Shown here in pieces: positions 8,598 to 17,030 of a DNA stretch of 64,000 bases (positions within the stretch are counted from its first letter, which is position 1; the number at the start of each line of letters is the position of its first letter). The position numbers and the translations under genes were made by a program. The notes below the pieces were generated by a model that was not told the origin of the DNA, ran no database searches, and worked only from the letters and a program-made list of their open reading frames with translations. Origin of the DNA: Pelagibacteraceae bacterium AG-447-N18 (GTDB taxonomy: Bacteria > Pseudomonadota > Alphaproteobacteria > Pelagibacterales > Pelagibacteraceae); assembly GCA_003212275.1 (NCBI GenBank), contig QCQE01000001.1, positions 62,001-126,000 of the forward strand. The letters are read 5' to 3'.

Positions 8598-10088
8598 ATG
8601 AAGTTATTTTTTATACTGGGCAATCAATTATTTCCATTAAAATACCTAGACCGCTTCAAAAAAGACCACCTTTTTTTCATGGCTGAAGATTACGAGCTTT
8701 GTACTTATGAAAAACATCATAAACAAAAAATTCTTCTATTTTTATCATCAATGCGATCTCACGCGGATGTACTTAAAAAAGATAAATTTAAAATAGAATA
8801 CTCAAAAATAGAGGATAAAGAATTTAAGGAAAGTTATTTTAAAAAGCTTAAAAAATTAATTAGCACAAAAAAGATTAAGGAAATATCCAGTTTTGAAGTT
8901 GAGGATAAGTTTTTTGAAAAAAAAATTAATCAATTTGTCAATAAAGAAAAAATACAATGGAATATTATCCAGACGCCAATGTTTTTAAATTCAAGAGAGG
9001 ATTTTAAAAAATATTTATCTAAATCCAAAAAACCATTTATGGCAACTTTCTACAAAGATGTCAGAAAAAAATCTGGAATATTAATGGGTGCTGATGGGAA
9101 TCCTACAGGAGGTAAGTGGAGTTTTGATGAGGATAATAGAAATAAATTACCAAAAAATATTTCAATCCCAAAATTTCCAAAAATAAATGAAACTTCTCAT
9201 ACTAAAAAGCTAAAACCTATTGTTGAAAAGCTATTTAAGGATCATCCTGGCAGTACCAAAAATTTCTGGTTTGCTACAGAACACAATGATGTTTTGAAGC
9301 TTTTAAATTTTTTTATTAAAGAAAAATCAAATTTATTTGGTGATTACGAGGATGCAGTTGATCAAAAAGATAATATTTTGTTTCATAGTGCACTAAGTCC
9401 ATATGTAAATTTAGGTCTTATCACTCCAGAATTTATAATTAAAAAAATTTTAGAATTTCATAAAAGTAAAAAAATAAGACTAAATTCTTTAGAGGGATAC
9501 GTTCGTCAAATAATTGGTTGGAGAGAATTTATGAGAGGAATTTATCAAAGTTATTCTACTGAAATGGAGACAGGAAATTTTTTTAAACAAAATCGTAAGA
9601 TGAAAAAATCCTGGTATGATGGCACCACTGGATTACCACCATTGGATTATGCAATAAAGAACGCATTAAATCATGGATGGTCTCACCATATTGAAAGACT
9701 CATGATTTTATCAAACATAATGAACCTTTGTGAGATCAAACCCACAATTGTTTACAAGTGGTTTATGGAAATGTTTGTAGACTCCTCAGATTGGGTGATG
9801 GTTCCAAATGTTTATGGAATGGGATTGTTTAGTGATGGTGGAATATTTGCAACTAAACCATACATTTGTGGATCAAGTTATTTTATGAAGATGATGGATT
9901 TTAAAAGGGGTGATTGGTGCAATATAATGGATGGTCTTTATTGGAGATTTATAGATCGAAATAGAAAGTTTTTTTTAAAAAATCCAAGGCTATCAATGAT
10001 GGTGAGAATTTTCGATAAGATGAAAACTGATAGAAAAAAATTGATTTTGTCAGCTGCAGATAAATTCATTAAAGCAAATACAATTTAG
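8598..10088 (+). CDS. Cryptochrome/photolyase family protein, PhrB (6-4)-like
   Basis: 496 residues. N-terminal alpha/beta domain of the DPRP type ('MKLFFILGNQLFP'), then an all-helical FAD domain: 'GYVRQIIGWREFMRGIY', 'HHIERLMILSNIMNLCEI', 'WFMEMFVDSSDWVMVPNVYG' and 'GIFATKPYI'. This is the prokaryotic (6-4) photolyase/FeS-BCP class, which repairs UV (6-4) photoproducts with blue light. In the cluster-bearing members I recall, four Cys bind a 4Fe-4S cluster. Here only Cys of 'NLCEI' and 'GDWCNI' sit at matching places; the CxxC segment between 'ATKPY' and the final Cys appears absent. A DUF2256 gene overlaps its stop by one base. Confidence 0.9.
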   Translation: MKLFFILGNQLFPLKYLDRFKKDHLFFMAEDYELCTYEKHHKQKILLFLSSMRSHADVLKKDKFKIEYSKIEDKEFKESYFKKLKKLISTKKIKEISSFEVEDKFFEKKINQFVNKEKIQWNIIQTPMFLNSREDFKKYLSKSKKPFMATFYKDVRKKSGILMGADGNPTGGKWSFDEDNRNKLPKNISIPKFPKINETSHTKKLKPIVEKLFKDHPGSTKNFWFATEHNDVLKLLNFFIKEKSNLFGDYEDAVDQKDNILFHSALSPYVNLGLITPEFIIKKILEFHKSKKIRLNSLEGYVRQIIGWREFMRGIYQSYSTEMETGNFFKQNRKMKKSWYDGTTGLPPLDYAIKNALNHGWSHHIERLMILSNIMNLCEIKPTIVYKWFMEMFVDSSDWVMVPNVYGMGLFSDGGIFATKPYICGSSYFMKMMDFKRGDWCNIMDGLYWRFIDRNRKFFLKNPRLSMMVRIFDKMKTDRKKLILSAADKFIKANTI

Positions 10089-10216
10089 TGAGAAAAGAAA
10101 ATTTACCAATTAAGGTTTGTCCAATATGTCAAAGGCCATTTAAATGGAGAAAAAAATGGAAACTTAATTGGGAAAAAGTTAAGTATTGTTCAAAAAAATG
10201 TTCATCAAAAAAATAA
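10088..10216 (+). CDS. DUF2256 zinc-ribbon micro-protein
   Basis: A 42-residue gene missing from the ORF track. It starts with GTG sharing its G with the photolyase stop (TAGTG) and ends at TAA 10214-10216. The translation has two Cys pairs, 'VCPICQRPFKWRKKW' and 'YCSKKCSSKK', with a Trp-rich basic centre. This is the DUF2256 pattern (C-x2-C ... C-x3-C), expected to bind one zinc ion. In other bacteria DUF2256 proteins are commonly encoded beside cryptochrome/photolyase genes, as here, so a role in that repair system is reasonable but unproven. The next gene starts inside its 3' end. Confidence 0.85.
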   Translation: MRKENLPIKVCPICQRPFKWRKKWKLNWEKVKYCSKKCSSKK

Positions 10217-11643
10217 AAAATTTTAATAAATATTTAATTTTATTTTTATTCGTAATTCTTACAAATAATGTTCGTGCAGAATTTTTTGAGGATCTTTCAA
10301 AAATTATTGAGAATAATGAAAAAAGACTGAGCTATGGGATTTCAGTGACAGATTTTAATATGGATGGAAATAATGAGTTTTTAGTTACAGGTTTTGGTTT
10401 TCCGAATTTAGCGTTATCTTTTCAGGATGGAAAGTTAAAGAATATAAACCAACAAAAAATTTTTTCAGATATTTCAAAGAAAACCATTGGAGTTGCTGCA
10501 TGCGATATTGATAAAGATGGCTTTGAAGAAATCTACTTTTTAAATACCGATACATATAGTGGAGTTAAAAAATATTCAGACAGATTATTGGATATAAAAG
10601 ATAATAATTATTTTGATTTATTTGAATTAGAAAAAAATAAAGAAAATTTAAATTTAACAGCAGGAAGATCTGTTGTTTGTGTAGATAGAAAGGGAGATGG
10701 TGAATATGGTATTTATGTTGCAAACTACGGAGGACCAACAAGGTTTTATGAGATTGAAAATGAACTTATCAAAGATAAAGCTGAGAATTTAAATCTAGAT
10801 AATATTACTGGTGGAAGAGCAGTTGTATCTGGGCATATCTTGACAGAAAGAGCGGATATCTTTGCGGCTAATGAGAGAGGAGCAAATTATCTTTTTAAAA
10901 ATAATAATGGAAATTTTGATGAAGTTGCATTTGATTATAGATTAGATGATGCAATCCAAAATGGACGGGGTACAGCTTTATCAGACATATATTACCGGGG
11001 TAGATTGGATATTTTAAGTGGTAATTGGCTTGGATATCACAGAGCTTGGGTCTTGGAAAATAATGAGTTTAAAGACATTGGAAATAAAGATTTTGATGAA
11101 CCCTCTAGAATAAGAACAATTATTTCTGCAGATTTTGATAATGATGGTTTTGATGAAGTTTTCATGAACAATATAGCAGAACCAAATAAGTTATTTCGTA
11201 TTAAAGATAATGGAAAATTTGAGCAGATAAATTTTAACGTAGGACTTGAAGCTAATGGATATGGAACTGGGGCTGCAGTCGCGGATATAGATAATGATGG
11301 AATTTTAGAATTATTAGTTTCTCGTGGTGAAAGTAAAGCACAAACATTAACTTTGTATAAAGCAAAAGTTGATAAAGGAAGTAAATACTTAAGGATTAAA
11401 CCATTAAATAAATATGGTGCGCCAGCAAGAGGAGCCACTGTTACCTTAATAACTAATCAAAGAAAACATTCAAAAACAATTGATGCAGGATCCGGTTACT
11501 TATGCCAAATGGAACCTGTGGCACATTATGGAATTAGAAAAAAAGAAAAAAATTTTAAAGTAGAAATTAGATGGACAAATGGAAGTAAAGTAATGATTGA
11601 TATAGAGAAACTTAACCAAACAATTATTGTAAGGCAGAAATGA
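10198..11643 (+). CDS. Secreted FG-GAP/VCBS repeat protein with ASPIC/UnbV domain (CRTAC1-like)
   Basis: 481 residues from ATG 10198; a TTG at 10186 is possible but the ATG gives the better signal peptide ('FLFVILTNNVRA'). At least four calcium-binding-type loops are visible: 'DFNMDGNNEF', 'DIDKDGFEEIYF', 'DFDNDGFDEVF' and 'DIDNDGILELL', spaced as in beta-propeller FG-GAP/VCBS repeats. The C-terminal 85 residues ('YLRIKPLNKYGAPARGATVT ... AGSGYLCQMEP') form an ASPIC/UnbV domain. This architecture matches the CRTAC1 family of extracellular proteins of unclear function. It overlaps DUF2256 by 19 bases and the next gene by four, so the run is probably one transcript. Confidence 0.85.
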   Translation: MFIKKIKNFNKYLILFLFVILTNNVRAEFFEDLSKIIENNEKRLSYGISVTDFNMDGNNEFLVTGFGFPNLALSFQDGKLKNINQQKIFSDISKKTIGVAACDIDKDGFEEIYFLNTDTYSGVKKYSDRLLDIKDNNYFDLFELEKNKENLNLTAGRSVVCVDRKGDGEYGIYVANYGGPTRFYEIENELIKDKAENLNLDNITGGRAVVSGHILTERADIFAANERGANYLFKNNNGNFDEVAFDYRLDDAIQNGRGTALSDIYYRGRLDILSGNWLGYHRAWVLENNEFKDIGNKDFDEPSRIRTIISADFDNDGFDEVFMNNIAEPNKLFRIKDNGKFEQINFNVGLEANGYGTGAAVADIDNDGILELLVSRGESKAQTLTLYKAKVDKGSKYLRIKPLNKYGAPARGATVTLITNQRKHSKTIDAGSGYLCQMEPVAHYGIRKKEKNFKVEIRWTNGSKVMIDIEKLNQTIIVRQK

Positions 11644-12329
11644 AAAAAATATTCAATATATTTTTAATTGTATTTTTAATATCATTTCAGCTTAAGTCAT
11701 TTGCTGAAGAAAAAAATTATCACAAAGAGCTTATTACTGATTGGTCTAGAATATTCCCAGATAAAAATAGAAATGCTGCAGGACCAAAATTTTTTAAATA
11801 CATCATAGATAAAAAAATAACTTACAAAGACTTTATTGAATTTAACAAATTATATTGCGCAGTTTCTGGATCTTTAATTGACCCAAATAGTGACTCAGAA
11901 TTCTTATTTATAAAAGAAAGTAAAACGAACAAAAAAATTTGTGGAAATTATTATAGGTGTTGTGTTCCATGTTCGTGTGACCTTATGAAGTATTCTGAAG
12001 CCCAAAAGATGAAACATAAATTTGAGGATGGTTTTAAAGAATTCTATGTTTTAACAATTAAAAATCCATGTTCTAAAAAAGATTTTCCCAATAGAGTAAA
12101 TAAAGATTATTTTTGTAATGGTGAAAAAATCAACAAATCAGAAGTGTATAGTCTTAACAATCGAATAGTAATAGGTTTATTGCACAATGGGAAAAATTGT
12201 GCGAAAGATGAGATAGACTTTGTTAAAAGCCATCAAGTGACGGGTAGATATTGTGAGTTGAGAAATAATACACCTTTAGAAAATTTAGATGCAGGTATGG
12301 GTGATATTTTCATAAAACTAGCAAGATAA
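11640..12329 (+). CDS. Cys-rich secreted protein of unknown function
   Basis: 229 residues with a signal peptide (MKKIFNIFLIVFLISFQLKSFA). The mature part has ten cysteines, including the cluster 'CGNYYRCCVPCSCD' near residues 100-115 and later 'NPCSKK', 'YFCNG', 'NCAKD' and 'RYCEL'. An even number is compatible with periplasmic disulfides or metal binding. I do not recognise a family. Its ATG overlaps the CRTAC1-like gene's stop (ATGA), and both products are exported, so the two may work together. Ends 'LDAGMGDIFIKLAR'. Confidence 0.7.
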   Translation: MKKIFNIFLIVFLISFQLKSFAEEKNYHKELITDWSRIFPDKNRNAAGPKFFKYIIDKKITYKDFIEFNKLYCAVSGSLIDPNSDSEFLFIKESKTNKKICGNYYRCCVPCSCDLMKYSEAQKMKHKFEDGFKEFYVLTIKNPCSKKDFPNRVNKDYFCNGEKINKSEVYSLNNRIVIGLLHNGKNCAKDEIDFVKSHQVTGRYCELRNNTPLENLDAGMGDIFIKLAR

Positions 12330-12353
12330 TAAATTTTAAGAAAAACTTTTAGA

Positions 12354-13073
12354 TTGAACATAATTATTTTACAACACATTAAAATTGAAGATCCAGGTTA
12401 TATAAAGGATTTAATGATGGCTGATGGATTCAATCTTACTACAATTGAATTAGATGAGGGTCAAAAAATTCCAACAAATTTGAATGAATTCGATGGAATG
12501 TTTTGTATGGGAGGTCCGATGGATACTTATATGGAAAAAGAATTTCCTTGGTTAGTTGAGGAAAAAAAAAGAATTAAAGAATTTGTTATTGATTTAAAAA
12601 AACCATATTTAGGTTTTTGTTTAGGTTGTCAGTTATTAGGTGAAGTTGTTGGAGGTAAAATTGTTAAATCAAGGCCAGCAGAGATTGGAATGATGGATAT
12701 CAATTTCACCCAAGAAAAAAATAAAGACAATTTATTCTCAAAATTTCCTGACCAAATTAAAAGTTTACAATGGCATTCTTACGAGGTCCAAGAAATAGAA
12801 AATAATAATGATGTCACTTTATTAGCGTCATCTCCAATTACTAAATATCAAATTTTTAAATATCAAGATCATGCTTACGGTATCCAATTCCACATTGAGA
12901 TAAAAGACACAACTGTAAAAGAGTGGGGATGTGTACCAGAATATAAAAAAGCCCTTGAAGATCAGTTAGGAAATGGAGCGTTAGAAAAATTTGATCAATC
13001 TGCTAAAGATAATATGACAGATATGAATAATTATTCTAAGATTCTTTATAATAACTTTAAAAAACTTTTATGA
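12354..13073 (+). CDS. Class I glutamine amidotransferase (GMP synthase-like, YfeJ type)
   Basis: 239 residues from a TTG start (N-terminus MNIIILQHIKIEDPG, normal for the family). The triad of class I GATases is present: Cys in 'LGFCLGCQLLGEVVGG', and His and Glu in 'GIQFHIEIKD'. No synthetase domain follows, so this is a stand-alone amidotransferase or gamma-glutamyl hydrolase-like protein rather than GuaA. Related free-standing proteins act in polyamine or amino-acid-derivative breakdown, or are uncharacterised. The substrate cannot be assigned. The next gene overlaps by four bases (ATGA). Confidence 0.82.
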   Translation: MNIIILQHIKIEDPGYIKDLMMADGFNLTTIELDEGQKIPTNLNEFDGMFCMGGPMDTYMEKEFPWLVEEKKRIKEFVIDLKKPYLGFCLGCQLLGEVVGGKIVKSRPAEIGMMDINFTQEKNKDNLFSKFPDQIKSLQWHSYEVQEIENNNDVTLLASSPITKYQIFKYQDHAYGIQFHIEIKDTTVKEWGCVPEYKKALEDQLGNGALEKFDQSAKDNMTDMNNYSKILYNNFKKLL

Positions 13074-13291
13074 ATAATAAAATTTTTGAGTGGGCAGGTG
13101 TTATCACTGCAATAATGTACTCATTATTTGTGGCTATGAACATTGGTATAGAGTTTTTTGGTTTTTGTTTACTACTTATATCTGCAATTCTAATTGGAAT
13201 TTGGGCTTATCGAGGCGGTCATAGAGGAATATTATTTTTACAATTCTTTTATGCAACAGCCGGGATCATTGGCATGTTTAGATGGTTTTAG
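13070..13291 (+). CDS. Small two-helix membrane protein
   Basis: 73 residues, translationally coupled (ATGA) to the amidotransferase. Hydrophobic segments at about 8-27, 29-47 and 54-72, with a Gly/Arg turn 'YRGGHRGI' between the last two. Not recognised as a named family. Its stop codon interlocks with the stop of the convergent photolyase-like gene (TTAG), so the two transcripts must run into each other. Confidence 0.6.
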   Translation: MNNKIFEWAGVITAIMYSLFVAMNIGIEFFGFCLLLISAILIGIWAYRGGHRGILFLQFFYATAGIIGMFRWF

Positions 13292-14427
13292 TTAAGTGTT
13301 GAAATAATTTTTGGAATATAATTTTTAAAGTTAAAGAAACCTTTATTACAATATTGCCAAGAGTTTTGATCAAGTTCTCTATAAAGGAAATTGATTTTAA
13401 AAGTATTTGAATTCAAATAATCTAAATTTTCTCCAACAGTTGGATACAACCCGACTGCTTTTTCTATCTTTTTAATTTCGCTAATATCTATAACTTCACA
13501 ATCAATAGATTGATTTTTAAATCTTTGTTCCTGGTCTTGAATAAGTGAAGATTTAAATTTTAGAACTTTTTCACTAAGTTTGATGCATCTATTTTCATTT
13601 TTATTCGAAATTATATAAAATTTTTTAAATTTATTATTTTGAAAATCACTTGTTTCAAAACAGAGGTTATTCTCGAATATTATCAAATTATTTTGATCAA
13701 TATTTTCAGGATTAGTAAAATCCTGTTTTAAAATTGAGTATTTCTTTTCAGAAATCTTGGGTGGAGCGTTTTCATTTAATTTAATATTACTAAATCTATT
13801 ATTAGTAAATTTTTTGATATTCCACTCACTTGCTAAATAATGTTTTCCCTGTGTTTGAATACCTGCAACCCATCTCCATCCAAGAGTGTTTGATGCAGCG
13901 TCTCCATCATAAAGATGTTGCATAAAAAATTCCGCTCCCAATTGCCATGGCAAATTTAGCGTAAAAATCCAAATACTGGCAAACCACATTCTAGTATGAT
14001 TATGCAAATAATTATTTTCTTTGAGTTCGTTGACCCAATAGTTAAAGCACTCTACGTTTGTTTTTCCCTCAATCGCGTTTTTATAAGTTAGATTATTTTG
14101 AAAATCTTCTTTAATCTTTTTTAGTTCAATTAAAAAATCTGTCCAAACACTGGGTCTTAATTCTAACCAACCTTTCCAATATGTACGCCACAATACTTCT
14201 TGAATAAATTTTTCATTTTTTGTGAATGAAAATTTATTAAGAGATTTTTTGATAACCTCCTTTTCATTAATAATTCCGTGAGTAATATATGGAGATAAAC
14301 AAGAAATATTAGACCTGTTATCAGGTCCGTAATCAAAGTTTCTAAGTTTTGAATACTCTGAGAGATTGTTTTCCACAAAATAATTTAGTTTGTCTAAGGC
14401 CTTAGCCCTTGAAGCTTCAAAATTCAT
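13288..14427 (-). CDS. Photolyase-like FAD-binding protein lacking the N-terminal antenna domain
   Basis: 379 residues. Residues about 5-235 match the helical FAD domain of photolyases: 'ISCLSPYITHGII', 'FIQEVLWRTYWKGWLELRP', 'LHNHTRMWFASIWIF', then 'HLYDGDAASNTLGWRWVAGI'. Photolyases normally begin with about 130-200 residues of alpha/beta antenna-binding domain; here the protein starts directly at the linker to the FAD domain. Instead, about 145 extra residues follow the FAD domain with an alternating strand/helix look ('NLIIFENNLCFETSDF', 'FKKFYIISNKN', 'VGLYPTVGENL'). DNA repair or light sensing is likely; which lesion is unknown. Convergent with the small membrane gene, overlapping by four bases. 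Confidence 0.82.
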   Translation of the reverse strand: MNFEASRAKALDKLNYFVENNLSEYSKLRNFDYGPDNRSNISCLSPYITHGIINEKEVIKKSLNKFSFTKNEKFIQEVLWRTYWKGWLELRPSVWTDFLIELKKIKEDFQNNLTYKNAIEGKTNVECFNYWVNELKENNYLHNHTRMWFASIWIFTLNLPWQLGAEFFMQHLYDGDAASNTLGWRWVAGIQTQGKHYLASEWNIKKFTNNRFSNIKLNENAPPKISEKKYSILKQDFTNPENIDQNNLIIFENNLCFETSDFQNNKFKKFYIISNKNENRCIKLSEKVLKFKSSLIQDQEQRFKNQSIDCEVIDISEIKKIEKAVGLYPTVGENLDYLNSNTFKINFLYRELDQNSWQYCNKGFFNFKNYIPKIISTLN

Positions 14428-14433
14428 TTTTAA

Positions 14434-14814
14434 TTATTTCGATTTTTTTTTCTTTAGACCTAATTTATCGCTATGTCTTAATCTCAAGATTACAATAGCA
14501 CCTGCAATTAAAACTATTGCTACCGCCTCATATACTAACGCACTTGGATCCATTTCTTTTCCTTGTAAAATAATAAATCGTGCTAATGCTGTAATAGCTA
14601 TAAGTAGTGGTAATGTAATACTTATAGATTGCTGATTCCAAAAAACTCTTACCATCGCTAGCACTTCTAAGTAAAGAAACATTAGCAGCAAATCAGCTAA
14701 GGTTACTGATCGATTTTCAAACATTTTATAAATCTCTATTCCAACTGCAATTACAGTGCTTACTAGAATGATGCACATTAAAAGAAGTTGTAGGTTTTTA
14801 GCTATCTTTTCCAT
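14434..14814 (-). CDS. psiE: PsiE family membrane protein
   Basis: 126 residues with four predicted helices. It matches the phosphate-starvation-inducible PsiE family: a basic N-terminus, then 'LLLMFLYLEVLAMVRVFW', 'SISITLPLLIAITALARFII' and the final helix followed by a Lys-rich tail (KLGLKKKKSK). PsiE is an inner membrane protein of unknown activity, named for its phosphate regulation in E. coli. No Pho box was identified here. The start overlaps by one base the stop of the upstream membrane gene, so the two are cotranscribed. Confidence 0.8.
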   Translation of the reverse strand: MEKIAKNLQLLLMCIILVSTVIAVGIEIYKMFENRSVTLADLLLMFLYLEVLAMVRVFWNQQSISITLPLLIAITALARFIILQGKEMDPSALVYEAVAIVLIAGAIVILRLRHSDKLGLKKKKSK

Positions 14815-15272
14815 TATTTATCTTTACTAAATGGTAACCATTTTTCAAATACTGATTTTGAGGAACCATCATACGGAATTGAATAAGAATATGGATTTGG
14901 ACTCGTCAACACTTCAATCCCTTTTGAAAACACGAATATAAAAACAATTACAAAAACGAGCACCATTATTTTAAATGGGTCAAAATTTTTTGTTTTAAAA
15001 ACGCTAGCAGAATTTTCCTCAGCTCTATGAAAATGTTTAAATGTCAAATATACCGCAAATATCAATCCAATGTGGGCTAAAAAAAGTCCGGTCCACCCAA
15101 ATACAAAAGTTGTATATGAGAATACGTACAAACTAAAAACAGTAGTCCAAATAAAACTTAACACCAATAGAATTTGTAATCTTACAGTTTTAGGTAATGA
15201 TCTAAGATCATTTTTGCTATCATCGAACAAAATGTTTGCTGTATCTTTCATCCAATTTTTAAACGATTCCAT
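14814..15272 (-). CDS. Hypothetical three-helix membrane protein
   Basis: 152 residues. A soluble N-terminus (1-28), two close helices (about 30-52 and 55-80), a charged loop 'KHFHRAEENSASVFKTKNFD', a third helix (about 95-118, 'IMVLVFVIVFIFVFSKG') and a polar tail 'NPYSYSIPYDGSSKSVFEKW'. I do not recognise a family. It is cotranscribed with psiE (one-base overlap). A role at the inner membrane is all that can be supported. Confidence 0.6.
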   Translation of the reverse strand: MESFKNWMKDTANILFDDSKNDLRSLPKTVRLQILLVLSFIWTTVFSLYVFSYTTFVFGWTGLFLAHIGLIFAVYLTFKHFHRAEENSASVFKTKNFDPFKIMVLVFVIVFIFVFSKGIEVLTSPNPYSYSIPYDGSSKSVFEKWLPFSKDK

Positions 15273-15332
15273 AAATTTAAATTAAGTTTTTTTCAAAAAT
15301 AAACAATCCCCAATTTGTCACCAAATAATTAG

Positions 15333-16520
15333 CTAGTTTCTTAACTTTTTTTTATGAAAATTTATAAATTTCTCTACATTTGATTTAATAAATGATTTAT
15401 TTTCCTCAAACGAAACTTTTTTCATTGAGTAGGCATTGCTTTTTGTCATTCTTGATTGAATTGTAATATTGCCTTTATAAAGTTTTAGTTTAACAGATCC
15501 ATTTATTTTATTTTTTTTTAAATCCACAATTTTTTGAAGTTTAAACCTTTCTTTTGAAAACCAATATCCATTATAGATCAATTCTGCGTACCTTGGCATT
15601 ATTGCATCTTTTTTGTGCATTGTTTCTTTATCAAGCGTAACTGACTCAATCGCTCTATGTGCATGGATTAACAATGTACCTCCTGGAGTTTCATAAACTC
15701 CTCTAGACTTGATGCCTAAAAATCTATTTTCAACAAGATCAACTCTTCCTATTCCATTTTTTCCCGCCAATTGATTAAGTTTTAATAATAATTTTGCTGG
15801 TCCAAATTTTTTTCCATTAAGACCAATGGGGTCACCATTTTTAAAATTAATTGTTACATGAGTAGCTTTGTTAGGAGCTTTTTCTGGAGAAACAGTTCTT
15901 TGAAAAATAAATTCTGGTGCGGAATTTTTTGGATTTTCTAGCAACTTACCTTCAGTTGATGTATGAAATAAATTATCATCTACTGAAAAAGGAGATGCAC
16001 CTTTTTTGTCTTTTGGGATAGGAATATTGCGTTTCTTCGCATAATTAATTAAATCTGATCGAGATTTTAAATTCCATATTCTCCATGGTGCAATAATTTT
16101 TATTTTGGGACCAAAATAATGATAACCAAGCTCAAATCTTATTTGGTCGTTTCCTTTTCCAGTAGCCCCATGAGATACTGCATATGCTTTGAATTTTTTT
16201 GCAACCTTAATTTGATCCTTTGCTATCAGAGGTCTGGCGATTGAGGTTCCTAATAAATAAACACCCTCATAAATTGCATGACCACGGATCATTGGAAATA
16301 CATAGTCTTTAACAAAAATATCTTTTAAATCATTTATAATTACTTTTGTGACACCAAATTTTCTTGCATTGGAAAAAATTTTTTTTCTATTTATTTCTTG
16401 TCCGATATCTGCGGTGTAACAAATTACTTCTGCATCATAATTTTCTTGAAGCCATTTAAGAATAATAGATGTGTCCAAACCGCCTGAGTAAGCTAATACA
16501 ATTCTTTTTTTTGATTTCAT
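15333..16520 (-). CDS. argG: Argininosuccinate synthase
   Basis: 395 residues, cytoplasmic. Joins citrulline and aspartate with ATP to argininosuccinate in arginine synthesis. The PP-loop 'AYSGGLDTSIILKWL' is at the N-terminus, followed by 'CYTADIGQE', 'VSHGATGKGNDQIRFEL' and 'PFSVDDNLFHTSTEGKLLENP', all signatures of ArgG. Length is standard (about 400). It is preceded by an IalB-like gene three bases upstream on the same strand. argH is not in the window. Confidence 0.97.
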   Translation of the reverse strand: MKSKKRIVLAYSGGLDTSIILKWLQENYDAEVICYTADIGQEINRKKIFSNARKFGVTKVIINDLKDIFVKDYVFPMIRGHAIYEGVYLLGTSIARPLIAKDQIKVAKKFKAYAVSHGATGKGNDQIRFELGYHYFGPKIKIIAPWRIWNLKSRSDLINYAKKRNIPIPKDKKGASPFSVDDNLFHTSTEGKLLENPKNSAPEFIFQRTVSPEKAPNKATHVTINFKNGDPIGLNGKKFGPAKLLLKLNQLAGKNGIGRVDLVENRFLGIKSRGVYETPGGTLLIHAHRAIESVTLDKETMHKKDAIMPRYAELIYNGYWFSKERFKLQKIVDLKKNKINGSVKLKLYKGNITIQSRMTKSNAYSMKKVSFEENKSFIKSNVEKFINFHKKKLRN

Positions 16521-16523
16521 TAA

Positions 16524-17030
16524 CTAGCTACAAGCTTTTTTTGCAGTGTTATATGCTTTAGTGAATCCCAATAATGAATAATGATCGATTGTTTGAGAGC
16601 CTTTTTCATTGTATCCAGTTACCATTATTCTTGAACCTTTTTTCATAATCTTGACCATAATCTTTTCTTTTTTATTACTAGTCATCCATGCAAAACCTTG
16701 TTGCTTAATATCAAATTTAAATTTGTTATTTCCAGAGGTTGCTAATACAGTATTGTTTTTATTAAATTCATAACCAGCAGTAGTACTGATTTCATTCGCA
16801 ATTTTTTCACCAGGTCTAAATGTTACAAATAATCTAGCATCTCTTTTATTTGTTTTAGGAGATTGCAGAATTGGAGAAGACTGAGCGAAACATACTTTAC
16901 CAGATGCTCCTGCTAAAACCATTGTTTCCCAGTCTTTATATTTACCAATTTTTTTTAGATCTTCTCCAAAAGATTTTGATGTGAATAAAAAAGTAAAAAG
17001 TGTAAATATGAATAAAATCTTTTTAATCAT
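16524..17030 (-). CDS. Invasion-associated locus B (IalB)-like periplasmic protein
   Basis: 168 residues from ATG 17030, which overlaps the preceding gene's stop as ATGA; ATG 17036 would add two residues. A signal peptide (MIKKILFIFTLFTFLFTSKSFG) is followed by the alphaproteobacterial IalB pattern: 'KYKDWETMVLAGASGKVCFA', 'VTFRPGEKIANEIS', 'FAWM' and a C-terminal Cys. The name comes from Bartonella, but free-living alphaproteobacteria carry many copies and no virulence role is implied. Function: small periplasmic beta-rich protein, otherwise unknown. Confidence 0.8.
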   Translation of the reverse strand: MIKKILFIFTLFTFLFTSKSFGEDLKKIGKYKDWETMVLAGASGKVCFAQSSPILQSPKTNKRDARLFVTFRPGEKIANEISTTAGYEFNKNNTVLATSGNNKFKFDIKQQGFAWMTSNKKEKIMVKIMKKGSRIMVTGYNEKGSQTIDHYSLLGFTKAYNTAKKACS

